Shown here piece by piece: positions 17,895 through 26,256 of a DNA stretch of 64,000 nt. The stretch covers positions 45,135 through 109,134 of the forward strand of contig JAFMJV010000005.1 in assembly GCA_017853275.1 (NCBI GenBank), given 5' to 3'. How positions within the stretch are numbered: position 1 is the stretch's first letter; the number at the start of each line of letters is the position of its first letter. The notes below the pieces were generated by a model. That model was not told where the DNA came from, did no database searches, and worked only from the letters and a program-made list of their open reading frames with translations. This stretch comes from Chloroflexota bacterium (GTDB lineage Bacteria > Chloroflexota > Limnocylindria > Limnocylindrales > CSP1-4). Made by a program: the position numbers and the translations under genes.

Positions 17895-19076
17895 ATGAAG
17901 GGATCGATCCGCAGGACGCTCAGCGCGGGGGTCGGGCTCACGCTCGCGCTCGCCGCGATCGCGCCGGGTGCGACGCTCGCGCAGGACGTGCCCGAGGGCG
18001 CGATGACGGAGATCGGTGCGCCGGAAGGTGCGCTCGAGATCGTCGCCTGGGCGGGCTATGTCGAGGACGGGTCGAACGACCCGGCGCTCGACTGGGTCTC
18101 CTCGTTCGAGGAGGAGACGGGCTGCCAGGTGAACGTGACGCTCGGCAACACGTCGGACGAGATGTTCACCCTCATGCAGTCCGGGAACTACGACCTCGTC
18201 TCCGCCTCCGGTGATGCGTCGAACCGGCTGATCTCGGCGGGCTCGGTGCAGCCGATCAACCTCGCGCTCATCCCGAACTACGTGGATGTCTTCGAGGGCC
18301 TGAAGAACAAGCCCCACAACACGGTGAACGGCGTCCCCTACGGCGTCCCGCACGGCCGTGGCGCGAACCTCCTCATGTACAACACCGAGGCCGTGACGCC
18401 GGCGCCCGACAGCTGGAGCGTCGTCTTCGACCCGGCCTCCCCGTACGCGGGCAAGGTGACCGCCTATGACAGCCCGATCTACATCGCGGATGCGGCGGTC
18501 TACCTCATGACCCACAACCCGGAGCTGGGGATCACGAACCCCTACGCGCTGGACGAGACCCAGTTCGCCGCCGCGGTCGACCTGCTCAAGCAGCAGCGCG
18601 CGATCATCGGCCGCTACTGGGCTCTCTACACGGACGAGATCGCGGCCTTCCAGTCCGGCGACAGCGTCGTCGGCACGACCTGGCAGGTGATCGCGAACGT
18701 CCTCCAGGGGAGCGAGCCCGCGACCCCGATCGAGGCGATCCTCCCGATGGAGGGATCGACCGGCTGGTCGGATACCTGGATGCTCTCGTCGATGGCGCAG
18801 CACCCGAACTGCGGCTACCTCTTCATGAACCACATCATCTCGCCCGCGGTGAACGCGGCCGCCACGGAGTACTTCGGGGAGGCCCCGGCGAACACGAAGT
18901 CGTGCGCGCTGACCGCGGACCCGAACCACTGCGACACGTACCACGCGACGGACGAGGCCTACTTCGACAAGGTCTACTACTGGGCGACCCCCCAGAAGGA
19001 GTGCCTGGACGGCCGCGGCCCGATCTGCAAGGACTACGCGGAGTGGACGATGGCCTGGACGGAGATCAAGGGCTGA
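17895..19076 (+). CDS. potD: Polyamine ABC importer substrate-binding protein
   Basis: This 393-residue exported binding protein has a signal peptide (KGSIRR start, hydrophobic core, ALAAIAPGATLAQ; cleavage near residue 30). The mature part begins with the EIVAWAGYVEDG strand typical of PotD/PotF-like proteins and contains DLVSASGDASNRL and VPYGVPHGRGANLLMYN. Several Cys pairs occur in the mature domain, possibly disulfides. A GGAGGGAACG precedes the ATG. It lies between the ATPase and permease genes, and a strong hairpin follows it, which would let it be made in excess over the permeases. Confidence 0.9.
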   Translation: MKGSIRRTLSAGVGLTLALAAIAPGATLAQDVPEGAMTEIGAPEGALEIVAWAGYVEDGSNDPALDWVSSFEEETGCQVNVTLGNTSDEMFTLMQSGNYDLVSASGDASNRLISAGSVQPINLALIPNYVDVFEGLKNKPHNTVNGVPYGVPHGRGANLLMYNTEAVTPAPDSWSVVFDPASPYAGKVTAYDSPIYIADAAVYLMTHNPELGITNPYALDETQFAAAVDLLKQQRAIIGRYWALYTDEIAAFQSGDSVVGTTWQVIANVLQGSEPATPIEAILPMEGSTGWSDTWMLSSMAQHPNCGYLFMNHIISPAVNAAATEYFGEAPANTKSCALTADPNHCDTYHATDEAYFDKVYYWATPQKECLDGRGPICKDYAEWTMAWTEIKG

Positions 19077-19099
19077 TCCACCGCCCGGACGGAACGGCC

Positions 19100-19135
19100 G
19101 ACACCCCGGGGGCCCGCACGGGTCCCCGGGGTGTC
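19100..19135 (+). terminator. Strong intra-operon hairpin after potD (attenuator candidate)
   Basis: A perfect 12-bp stem (GACACCCCGGGG with CCCCGGGGTGTC) can extend by four more pairs around a four-base loop. It lies 24 bases after the potD stop and 17 bases before potB. It may terminate part of the transcription or protect the upstream mRNA end. Confidence 0.6.
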
Positions 19136-19152
19136 GCGCTCCACCGCGAACG

Positions 19153-20049
19153 ATGACGACGACCGCCGGCACCGCCCCCCACGCATCGCCGAGCCGCCGC
19201 CTCCAGGCGTGGCTCTATCGGCGGCCGCGCCTGCAGCTCGTCCTTCTCCTCGCGCTGCCGCTCCTCGCGCTCGTCGTCGCCTACCTCGGGTCGCTCGGGC
19301 TCCTGCTCATCAACGCCTTCTGGCGCTACGACCCCACGACCGGCGGCCTCGACCGGACCTTCAGCCTCGCGAACTTCCTCCAGATCGCGGGCTCCGCGGT
19401 CTACCGGACGATCACCCTGCGCACCGTGGGGCTCGCCTTCCTCGTCACGATCACCTGCGCCGCGATCGGCTTTCCCGTCGCCTACTACATGGCGCGGATC
19501 GCCTCGCCGCGGGTGCGCGGCCTGCTCGTGGTGACGATCCTCCTGCCGCTCTGGGCGAGCTACCTCGTGAAGGTCTTCGCGTGGCGCGCGATCCTCCAGG
19601 AGCAGGGGGTCCTGAACTGGCTCCTCCGCCCGCTCGGCCTGGAAGGGCCCGGCTACGGGGACGTGGCGGTCTGGCTCGTCTTCACCTACCTCTGGCTGCC
19701 GTACATGATCCTGCCCATCCAGGCGGGGCTGGAACGGATCCCCTCGTCCCTCCTCGAGGCCTCGGCGGACCTCGGCGGACGGACCGGGATGACCTTCCGG
19801 CGCGTCATCCTGCCGCTCGCCTTCCCGGCGGTCGTGGCGGGCTCGATCTTCACCTTCTCGCTCACGCTCGGCGACTACATCACGCCCACGCTCGTCTCCT
19901 CCACGCAGTTCCTGGGCAACGTCGTCCAGCGCGAGGTGGGGGTCTCCGGCAACCTCCCGCTCGCCGCGGCCGTGGCCACGATCCCGATCATCGTCATGCT
20001 CCTCTACCTCTTCGTCGCCCGGCGCCTCGGCGCCTTCGAGGCGCTCTAG
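19153..20049 (+). CDS. potB: Polyamine ABC importer permease 1
   Basis: This 298-residue inner-membrane permease of the binding-protein-dependent type has about six transmembrane helices. The cytoplasmic EAA loop appears as SLLEASADLGGRTGMTFRRVILP (first 14 residues EAA-like, about 196-218), which docks on PotA. The order after potD and before potC and the 298-residue length match PotB. The ATG at 19153 has no clear Shine-Dalgarno, so translation may depend on coupling or on the mRNA after the preceding hairpin. Confidence 0.9.
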   Translation: MTTTAGTAPHASPSRRLQAWLYRRPRLQLVLLLALPLLALVVAYLGSLGLLLINAFWRYDPTTGGLDRTFSLANFLQIAGSAVYRTITLRTVGLAFLVTITCAAIGFPVAYYMARIASPRVRGLLVVTILLPLWASYLVKVFAWRAILQEQGVLNWLLRPLGLEGPGYGDVAVWLVFTYLWLPYMILPIQAGLERIPSSLLEASADLGGRTGMTFRRVILPLAFPAVVAGSIFTFSLTLGDYITPTLVSSTQFLGNVVQREVGVSGNLPLAAAVATIPIIVMLLYLFVARRLGAFEAL

Positions 20050-20053
20050 GCGG

Positions 20054-20860
20054 ATGCACGAGCCCCGCGGCGCCCGGATCGCCCTGCGGATCGCGACGAT
20101 CGCGGTCCTCGTCTTCATCTATGCGCCGCTCGCGGTCATCGCGATCTACGCCTTCAACAGCGGCACGAACCAGGCCTGGCCGCTCGCCGGGCTCAGCTTC
20201 CAGTGGTTCGAGCGCGCCTTCGAGCAGAGCGGTGTCCGGGACGCGCTGTGGGCGTCGATCCGGGCCGGGCTCGGGGCGACCGCGGTCGCCCTCTTCCTCG
20301 GCTCGCTCGTCGCCTTCGCGGTCCAGCGCTTCCGGTTCTTCGGGCGCGAGACGGTCGGCTTCCTCGTCCTCCTCCCGATCGCCCTGCCAGGGATCGTCAC
20401 CGGGATCGCGCTGAACAGCGCCTTCCGGACGGCCGGGCTGGAGCTCGGGATGACGACGATCGTCATCGGGCACGCGACCTTCTGCGTGGTCCTCGTCTAC
20501 AACAACGTGATCGCGCGCCTGCGCCGGGTGAGCCGGCACCTGGAGGAAGCGTCGATGGACCTTGGCGCGACGCAGTGGCAGACCTTCCGCTACGTCACCT
20601 TCCCGGCGATCCGGACGGCGCTCCTCGCGGGCGGGCTGCTCGCCTTCGCGCTCTCCTTCGACGAGGTGATCGTCACGACCTTCACGACCGGAGGCGGCGA
20701 GAAGACGATCCCGATCTGGATCCTCCAGAACTACACCCGGACGAGCGGGCTCCCGATCGTCAACGTGGTGGCGCTCCTGCTCATCCTCCTCTCCGTCATC
20801 CCCGTCTGGATCGCCCAGCGCCTGGCAGGTGCCGGGACCGGATCGCCCTCCGGCCGCTGA
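20054..20860 (+). CDS. potC: Polyamine ABC importer permease 2
   Basis: This 268-residue permease has about six transmembrane helices, an N-terminal segment IYAPLAVIAIYAFN characteristic of PotC/PotI and the EAA loop around HLEEASMDLGATQWQTFRYVT (docking region, about residues 160-180). It starts four bases after the potB stop and completes the importer. Its stop lies only six bases from the end of a convergent small gene. Confidence 0.9.
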   Translation: MHEPRGARIALRIATIAVLVFIYAPLAVIAIYAFNSGTNQAWPLAGLSFQWFERAFEQSGVRDALWASIRAGLGATAVALFLGSLVAFAVQRFRFFGRETVGFLVLLPIALPGIVTGIALNSAFRTAGLELGMTTIVIGHATFCVVLVYNNVIARLRRVSRHLEEASMDLGATQWQTFRYVTFPAIRTALLAGGLLAFALSFDEVIVTTFTTGGGEKTIPIWILQNYTRTSGLPIVNVVALLLILLSVIPVWIAQRLAGAGTGSPSGR

Positions 20861-20866
20861 CCCCGC

Positions 20867-21076
20867 TCAGGCGGTCCGGACGAGCTCCGGCTGCCAGCGG
20901 AAGGGCGCGACCCGCACCGGCGCCGGGCCGGGATCGGGGTCTGGCGCCACCGCCGCCACCCCGCCCGCGATGACGAGCGCCGCGACGAGCGCGAGCCGGC
21001 CCGGCACCGGGACCGGGATCCGCAGGGCAGGGCGGGATGCAGGATGAGAAGCGGCGGAACGGCGCGGCCGGGTCAC
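20867..21076 (-). CDS. Small single-span membrane protein, unknown
   Basis: I do not recognise this 69-residue protein. It has an arginine-rich N-terminus, one hydrophobic segment (about residues 28-45, LALVAALVIAGGVAAVA) and a short proline-rich outer tail. A clear GGAGGT lies eight bases before the GTG start, which supports it as a real gene. It is convergent with potC and stands alone. Confidence 0.5.
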   Translation of the reverse strand: MTRPRRSAASHPASRPALRIPVPVPGRLALVAALVIAGGVAAVAPDPDPGPAPVRVAPFRWQPELVRTA

Positions 21077-21220
21077 GAGGACGACCTCCAGGCGATCCGC
21101 ACCGGCCCCGCACGGGGACGGTGGGGATGCGGGGATCGTCAGGCGCGACGCTTCACCCGGACTGCACGCGGCGGTGGATGACGCGGGTGGACCGGCGGCC
21201 GGACCGCCGTCCGGTGCGGG

Positions 21221-21571
21221 TCAGCGCTTGGACTGGAAGCAGTCCGAGCAGTAGACCGGGCGGGCGCCGGTGGGCTGGAAGGGGACCTGGGCCACCCCTC
21301 CGCACTCGGCACAGGTGGCCGCGAACATCTCGCGCGGCCGCCGCTCCCCATACCCGTCCCCGCCACCGCCGTAGCTCCCCCGGCTGCCGTAGCCGCCGCC
21401 GTCGAACGATCCCGACGACGAGCGCTGCGCCTTCCGGGCCTGGCGGCACGGTCCGCAACGCTTGGGTGCCTCCGTGAACCCGCGCGATGCGAAGAACTCC
21501 TGCTCTCCTGCGGTGAAGACGAACTCCTGAGCGCAGTCCACGCAGGACATGATCCGATCCGTGTACGACAA
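21221..21571 (-). CDS. Double zinc-ribbon protein with glycine-rich linker
   Basis: This 116-residue cytoplasmic protein has two zinc-binding units. The first is the zinc-ribbon of the type CxxC-x17-CxxC (CVDC ... CGPC, with QEFVFTAGEQEFFASRGF between), a family of unknown function widespread in bacteria. A Gly/Ser/Arg/Tyr-rich linker follows, and then a second CAEC ... YCSDC unit with PTGARPVYC. I prefer the TTG at 21569-21571 because GGGGAGG lies nine bases upstream; the alternative is ATG at 21548-21550, which would remove seven residues. The Gly-Arg-Tyr linker resembles RNA-binding tails, so nucleic-acid binding is plausible. Confidence 0.8.
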   Translation of the reverse strand: MSYTDRIMSCVDCAQEFVFTAGEQEFFASRGFTEAPKRCGPCRQARKAQRSSSGSFDGGGYGSRGSYGGGGDGYGERRPREMFAATCAECGGVAQVPFQPTGARPVYCSDCFQSKR

Positions 21572-21719
21572 CGGAACCGACCTCCCCTCCCCGATTGACG
21601 GCCCTCCTCCGGGCCGGGCCTCACCATAGCGAGACGCCGCGCGCGCGACAACCCCCTTCCGTACGCAGACGGGTGAGGAGAAGGTGGGCGCGGGCGGGGC
21701 AGGCAGGCCCCGGGGCGGG

Positions 21720-22253
21720 TCAGGCGGGGACGGCCACCGCGGTCTCGGACTCCACGAGGCGCCGGAAGCGGCGCAGGTCCTCCCGGAAGACCCATGCGAA
21801 GACCGGCGTGAAGAGCGGGTCGGCGATCCGGAGCGCGACGCGGGCGAGAGGAACGACGACAGCGCCGAGCAGCGGGACCCGGGCAAGGCGGGGCAGGAAG
21901 GGGATCGCGGCCGTGGTCGGCGTCAGGACCTCGTGCCAGACGACCTCCGTCGCGCGCCCGCCGTCGATCGGGCGGAGCCGGAACTCGCCGGAGCCGGTGA
22001 AGGCGCCGAGGTGGGCGATCGCGTAGCGGTGGGGTGCGTCCAGGACGGTCACCTCGATCGGGTCCGACTGGCGGAAGCCGAACATCGAGACGGTCCCGAT
22101 GGCACGGGACCCGACGGCGATCGGCCCGGGCGTCTCGATCCGGACCTCCGAGAGGTCATGCATCCATTCGGGCTGGCGGGGGACGTCCACGAGCCGATCC
22201 CAGACGGTCTCGATCGGGGCGTCGATGCGGGTGGTGCGGATGATCGTCGGCAT
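21720..22253 (-). CDS. SRPBCC-fold (polyketide cyclase/START-like) protein
   Basis: This 177-residue protein has the helix-grip fold of the SRPBCC superfamily. The N-terminus TTRIDAPIETVWDRLVDV and the PEWMHDLSEV segment are typical, followed by the antiparallel strands and a long C-terminal helix (LFTPVFAWVFREDLRRFRRL). A hydrophobic stretch near residues 120-150 is longer than usual and may bind a lipid-like ligand. GAGAAGG lies close before the ATG. It is divergent from the LOG-family gene. No specific ligand can be named. Confidence 0.78.
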   Translation of the reverse strand: MPTIIRTTRIDAPIETVWDRLVDVPRQPEWMHDLSEVRIETPGPIAVGSRAIGTVSMFGFRQSDPIEVTVLDAPHRYAIAHLGAFTGSGEFRLRPIDGGRATEVVWHEVLTPTTAAIPFLPRLARVPLLGAVVVPLARVALRIADPLFTPVFAWVFREDLRRFRRLVESETAVAVPA

Positions 22254-22298
22254 GGCGCCTTCTCTTCGCAGCGGAGCCCCCGGCGGTTCTCCCGGCGC

Positions 22299-22304
22299 TA
22301 TCCT
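22299..22304 (+). promoter_or_regulatory. Candidate -10 box for leaderless LOG gene
   Basis: TATCCT is followed by six bases and the ATG of the LOG-family gene. Confidence 0.5.
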
Positions 22305-22310
22305 GCGGCG

Positions 22311-23033
22311 ATGACCCCCCAGCGCCGGCGTCGCCCGATCACCTCCAACGAGGACCGCGCCCTCCTCATGAACCACCCGGTCGGGGATACCGCCTTCCTG
22401 GAGTCGGATTCCTGGCGGGCGCTCCGGATCATGGGCGAGTTCGTGGAGGGGATCCAGGCGCTCGCCCCCCTCGGGCCGGCGGTGAGCGTCTTCGGGTCCG
22501 CCCGCACGGCCCCCACGGACCCCTACTACCGGCTCGCCCGCACCCTGGGGCGGCGGCTCGCCGAGGAGGGCTTCACGGTGATCACGGGCGGTGGCCCGGG
22601 GATCATGGAGGCCGCGAACCGGGGAGCGCGAGAGGGGAAGGGGCTCTCCGTCGGCCTGGGGATCGAGCTGCCGCACGAGCAGGGGATCAACGAGTGGGTC
22701 GACCTCGCGGTCGAGTTCCGCTACTTCTTCGTGCGCAAGACGATGTTCGTGAAGTACGCGCAGGCCTTCGTCATCTTCCCCGGTGGCTTCGGGACCCTGG
22801 ACGAGCTCTTCGAATCGATCACCCTCGAGCAGACCCACAAGATCGAGGACTTCCCCACCATCCTCGTGGGGAGCGCCTACTGGGCCGGCCTCCTCGACTG
22901 GCTTTCCTCGACGCTCGTCGCCGAGGGGAAGATCGAGGCATCGGACCTCGGCCTCCTGCGGGTCATCGACGATGTCGAGGAGATCGTGGAGACGATCGTG
23001 GGCGCGTGGCGCCTGAAGGCGGGGAGGAGCTAG
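22311..23033 (+). CDS. LOG-family nucleoside-5'-monophosphate phosphoribohydrolase
   Basis: This 240-residue Rossmann-fold protein belongs to the lysine-decarboxylase-like LOG family, which releases the base from nucleoside monophosphates (cytokinin activation in plants; housekeeping roles in bacteria). The family motif PGGFGTLDELFE is at about residues 159-170, with GGGPGIMEAANRGA upstream and FFVRKTMFVKYA between. The N-terminal 50 residues (including a SDSWRALRIMGEF helix) match the longer bacterial subgroup. The start is the ATG six bases after TATCCT. It runs in the same direction as rpiB but with a 40-base gap. Confidence 0.88.
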   Translation: MTPQRRRRPITSNEDRALLMNHPVGDTAFLESDSWRALRIMGEFVEGIQALAPLGPAVSVFGSARTAPTDPYYRLARTLGRRLAEEGFTVITGGGPGIMEAANRGAREGKGLSVGLGIELPHEQGINEWVDLAVEFRYFFVRKTMFVKYAQAFVIFPGGFGTLDELFESITLEQTHKIEDFPTILVGSAYWAGLLDWLSSTLVAEGKIEASDLGLLRVIDDVEEIVETIVGAWRLKAGRS

Positions 23034-23057
23034 GCCGGCCTGCCCCGCGGGGCGTGC

Positions 23058-23063
23058 TAGGGT
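23058..23063 (+). promoter_or_regulatory. Candidate -10 box for rpiB (near-leaderless)
   Basis: TAGGGT lies ten bases before the rpiB ATG. If transcription begins six to seven bases after the box, the leader would be only about three bases. Confidence 0.35.
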
Positions 23064-23073
23064 CACCGCCACC

Positions 23074-23529
23074 ATGCGCATCGCGATCGCCGCCGACCAC
23101 GCCGGGCTCCCGCTGAAGGGCCCGATCGCCGACCACCTCCGTGCCCGCGGCCACGAGGTCGTCGACTTCGGGACCGATTCGCCGGAGCCGATCGACTATC
23201 CGATCGTCATCGCGCCCGCCGCGCGCGCAGTGGCCTCGGGGGAGTGCGCGCTCGGGATCGTCCTCGGCGGGAGCGGGACGGGCGAGCAGATCGTGGCCAA
23301 CAAGATCCGCGGGATCCGCTGCGTGGAAGGGATCGACCCGGTCACGGCACGGCTCGCCCGTGAGCACAACGACGCGAACGTCCTCGCGCTCGGCGCCCGG
23401 ATCGTGGGGCTCCAGCTGGCGCTCGGCTGCGTGGACGCCTTCCTCGCCGGGGTCTTCGAGGGTGGCCGGCACGTGGCGCGCCTTGCGCGGATCGCACGCA
23501 TCGAGGCGGAAGAGCGGGGCGAGGCCTGA
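23074..23529 (+). CDS. rpiB: Ribose-5-phosphate isomerase B-type sugar-phosphate isomerase
   Basis: This 151-residue RpiB/LacAB-family enzyme interconverts ribose-5-phosphate and ribulose-5-phosphate in the pentose phosphate pathway. The N-terminus IAIAADHAGLPLK, the GGSGTGEQIVANKI loop and the LAREHNDANVLALGAR segment are diagnostic. The active-site loop carries Ser where many RpiB proteins have Cys (GGSGTGE), which puts it with the actinobacterial-type subgroup that uses a different catalytic base. Its stop lies two bases before the next gene's GTG. Confidence 0.9.
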   Translation: MRIAIAADHAGLPLKGPIADHLRARGHEVVDFGTDSPEPIDYPIVIAPAARAVASGECALGIVLGGSGTGEQIVANKIRGIRCVEGIDPVTARLAREHNDANVLALGARIVGLQLALGCVDAFLAGVFEGGRHVARLARIARIEAEERGEA

Positions 23530-23531
23530 TC

Positions 23532-24764
23532 GTGGGAGCGGCCCGCGGCACCCCCCGGGCGCTCCTCCTCTTCCTCGCCCTCGTCCTCGGTGGATCGGCT
23601 CCGGCCGCCGCCGCGCTCACCAGCCCGCCCCCGGCCTCGGCAGCGCCGGTCGCCCCCTCGCCGGCTGCGCTGCGCAGCGCAGCCGCCGTCACGCCCGCGC
23701 CCTGCCCCTCGGCCCCGGCCACCGTCGCGCCCTCGCTCCCTGCCGCCTCTCCGGCCGCGACCGGCGGCGGATCCCCGTCCCCGCTCCCCTCGCCGGTCGC
23801 CGCCGATCCCTGCGCGGGCGCGACCGTGCTGGGTCCGGCGGGTGCCGCCTCGCCGTCCCCGGCTCCGTCGCCCTCCCCTGCACCATCGGCCTCGCCGTCG
23901 CCGCTCCCCACCGCCAGCCCGCCGCCCGTCCGGCCGGGGAAGGTCCGCCTCCGCGCGGACGTGGCGATGACCCCGCGCCTCCCGTGCGCCGAGTTCCCCA
24001 CGAGCGGCTGCGTCAACCGGGCGGATATCTACTACCCCGAGAACCGGGGCGACTGGCCCACGATCGTCACCCTGCACGGCCGGCCGCGGACGCCCGCGGA
24101 CATGGCGGAGCTGGCACGGGCGCTCGCGAAGGAGGGCGCGGTCGTCTTCAACATCGACTACCGGGGCGTCCGCCCGGTGAGCCGCGGCTTCCCGGACAGC
24201 GTCACGGATGTCGCCTGCGCCGTCCGCTTCGCGCGGGAGAGGACGGCACGCTACGGAGGAGACCCGGACCACGTCGTCGTCGTCGGGCACTCCCAGGGCG
24301 GCTACGTGGGGGCGATGGTCTCGCTCTTCGGGGATACCTTCCCGGGGCAGGCGGGCGAATGCTTCGCGAGCCGCCGGACCTCCGCCCTGCCGGACGGCTT
24401 CGCGCACCTCGCCGGGGTCACCCTGAACGACCGCGATCACCCGGTGAACATCATCTTCTTCGGGGGGACCTTCGCGGCGATCCCCGAGGTCTGGCTGCGC
24501 GGGGACATCTATCACCGCCTCCAGGGGCGGCAGCGGAACCGCGACCTGCGGGTCCAGATCGTCTTCGAGATGAACGACCCGATCCTCTCCGACCCCCACG
24601 CCACGCTCTTCCAGGCGGCGCTGCGCCGGGAGGGCTACCGCTCGAAGCTCGCCCTTCTCCCGATCGGGAGCACGCACTTCGACATCCTCGACCTCGATAC
24701 CGCGGTCGGACGGACCGCCTTCCGGCTCGTGGAGCGGCTGATCGAGCGGACGCGGCCACGCTGA
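23532..24764 (+). CDS. Secreted alpha/beta hydrolase with Pro/Ala/Ser-rich linker
   Basis: This 410-residue protein has a signal peptide (ALLLFLALVLGGSAPAAA), a low-complexity Pro/Ala/Ser linker of about 100 residues, and an esterase/lipase domain from about residue 140. The catalytic triad is readable as Ser254 in GHSQGG, Asp349 in EMNDPIL and His382 in STHFDIL; the oxyanion region is TLHGRPRT. Cysteines around residues 151, 158 and 232 could form disulfides. The linker suggests display away from the membrane or in the cell envelope. It starts directly after rpiB. The substrate is unknown. Confidence 0.82.
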   Translation: MGAARGTPRALLLFLALVLGGSAPAAAALTSPPPASAAPVAPSPAALRSAAAVTPAPCPSAPATVAPSLPAASPAATGGGSPSPLPSPVAADPCAGATVLGPAGAASPSPAPSPSPAPSASPSPLPTASPPPVRPGKVRLRADVAMTPRLPCAEFPTSGCVNRADIYYPENRGDWPTIVTLHGRPRTPADMAELARALAKEGAVVFNIDYRGVRPVSRGFPDSVTDVACAVRFARERTARYGGDPDHVVVVGHSQGGYVGAMVSLFGDTFPGQAGECFASRRTSALPDGFAHLAGVTLNDRDHPVNIIFFGGTFAAIPEVWLRGDIYHRLQGRQRNRDLRVQIVFEMNDPILSDPHATLFQAALRREGYRSKLALLPIGSTHFDILDLDTAVGRTAFRLVERLIERTRPR

Positions 24765-24904
24765 GGTGGGCGCGTGCCGCGGCCGAGCACGCCGCGGTCG
24801 TGTACCGTGAGCGCGCCCGGACGGGGAGAGGCCGGGTGATGATCAGCAACCCGCGAGCACCGGGACGCCCGCCCGGCGGCTTCACGGCCCAGGAGATGAC
24901 GACG

Positions 24905-26239
24905 ATGCCCGCTCTTCCCGGGCGCCCCAGGCGCGCCCTCCTCCTCGCCTTCCTCGTCGCGTTCGGCGCCGTGCTGCCGGCCGTCCCGGCCGCTGCGGCC
25001 GGCTCCACCTACAAGGTGAACGCGCTCGGCGACAGCGCGGACCTCTCCCCCGGGGACGGGGTCTGCGACAGCGCCGCGAGCCCCACGGTCGTGAAGTGCA
25101 CCCTGCGTGCCGCGATCGAGGAGGCGAACGCGGACCCGGACGCCACCACGATCCGCTTCAAGCTCGCCGGCAGCGGCGTGCGCACGATCACGCCGAACAG
25201 CCCCTTCCCCGCGATCACCGAGCCGCTCACGATCGACGGCTATACCCAGGCGGGCTCCGCGCCGAACAGCGCCGCCACCGGGACGAACGCGGTGATCCTC
25301 GTGGAGCTGGACGGGCGGTACGTCCCGCAGCCCGGCCTGAAGGCAGAGGCTCCGGTCACGATCCGCGGTCTCGCGATCTTCTACTTCGGGCGCGGCATCG
25401 AGCTCGCGGAAGGCGCCAACGGGAGCCGCGTCCTCGGCTGCTTCATCGGCACGGATGCCACCGGGACGAAGGACCAGGGGAACGACAGCTCGGGGGTCCT
25501 CGTGAACGCGGAGGACGTCCGGATCGGCACGATCGTCCGAGGGGATCGGAACCTGATCTCCGGGAACACCGGATCGGGCGTCAACATCGGGATCTCGGCG
25601 AAGGACGCGCTCGTCCAGAACAACCTGATCGGGACCGGGAAGAACGGCCGCAAGAACCTCGCCAACGAGGGGGACGGCGTCTTCATCTCGGGCAGCCGCG
25701 GCCATCTCGTGGGTGGCACCTTCCCCGGCCAGGGGAACGTCATCGGCTGGAACAACGGCGACGGCGTCGCCCTCCTCTCCGTGCTCGTCTCGGACGAGGA
25801 GAGGGTCCCGGGCAGGGTGCGCATCCTCTACAACAGCATCTTCCGCAGCGGCGACATCGCGATCGACCTCGCGGACGACGGCGTGACCCCCAACGACGCG
25901 GTCCCGGATCCGGACCTCGGGGAGAACGGGCTGCAGAACTTCCCCAAGATCGATTCCGCGGTCGCCTCGGGCTCCGGGACCCTGGTGAAGGGCCGGATCG
26001 CCACGCGCCCGGGGATCGATGTCCTCATCCAGCTCTTCGCGTCGCCGAGCGGCGACCCGGAGGCGAAGAAGGTCCTCGCCTCCTTCACGATCACGACCGC
26101 GGCGGACGGCAAGGCCACCTTCAGCCGGACCGTCGGCGCGCTCACCGCGGGGACGCTGATCACGGCGACCGCCACGGACGTTCCGCGGGCGCAGACCTCC
26201 GAGGTCGGTCCCGCACGCGCCGTGACGACGCCCTCCTGA
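24905..26239 (+). CDS. Secreted right-handed beta-helix protein with CSLREA-like domain
   Basis: The 444-residue exported protein has a clear signal peptide (RRALLLAFLVAFGAVLPAVP, cleavage after AAA). It then has a CSLREA-type domain in which the name-giving motif reads CTLRAAIEEAN, followed by a parallel beta-helix with turns such as GNRSVLGCFIGTDATGT-like repeats (about residues 150-330) and a C-terminal beta-sandwich (about 350-440). Such proteins are common on Chloroflexota surfaces and may bind or cut polysaccharides. I prefer ATG 24905, which has AGGAG nine bases upstream; ATG 24839 would add 22 residues before the signal peptide. Confidence 0.82.
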   Translation: MPALPGRPRRALLLAFLVAFGAVLPAVPAAAAGSTYKVNALGDSADLSPGDGVCDSAASPTVVKCTLRAAIEEANADPDATTIRFKLAGSGVRTITPNSPFPAITEPLTIDGYTQAGSAPNSAATGTNAVILVELDGRYVPQPGLKAEAPVTIRGLAIFYFGRGIELAEGANGSRVLGCFIGTDATGTKDQGNDSSGVLVNAEDVRIGTIVRGDRNLISGNTGSGVNIGISAKDALVQNNLIGTGKNGRKNLANEGDGVFISGSRGHLVGGTFPGQGNVIGWNNGDGVALLSVLVSDEERVPGRVRILYNSIFRSGDIAIDLADDGVTPNDAVPDPDLGENGLQNFPKIDSAVASGSGTLVKGRIATRPGIDVLIQLFASPSGDPEAKKVLASFTITTAADGKATFSRTVGALTAGTLITATATDVPRAQTSEVGPARAVTTPS

Positions 26240-26256
26240 GGGGCGCCATCACCGGG

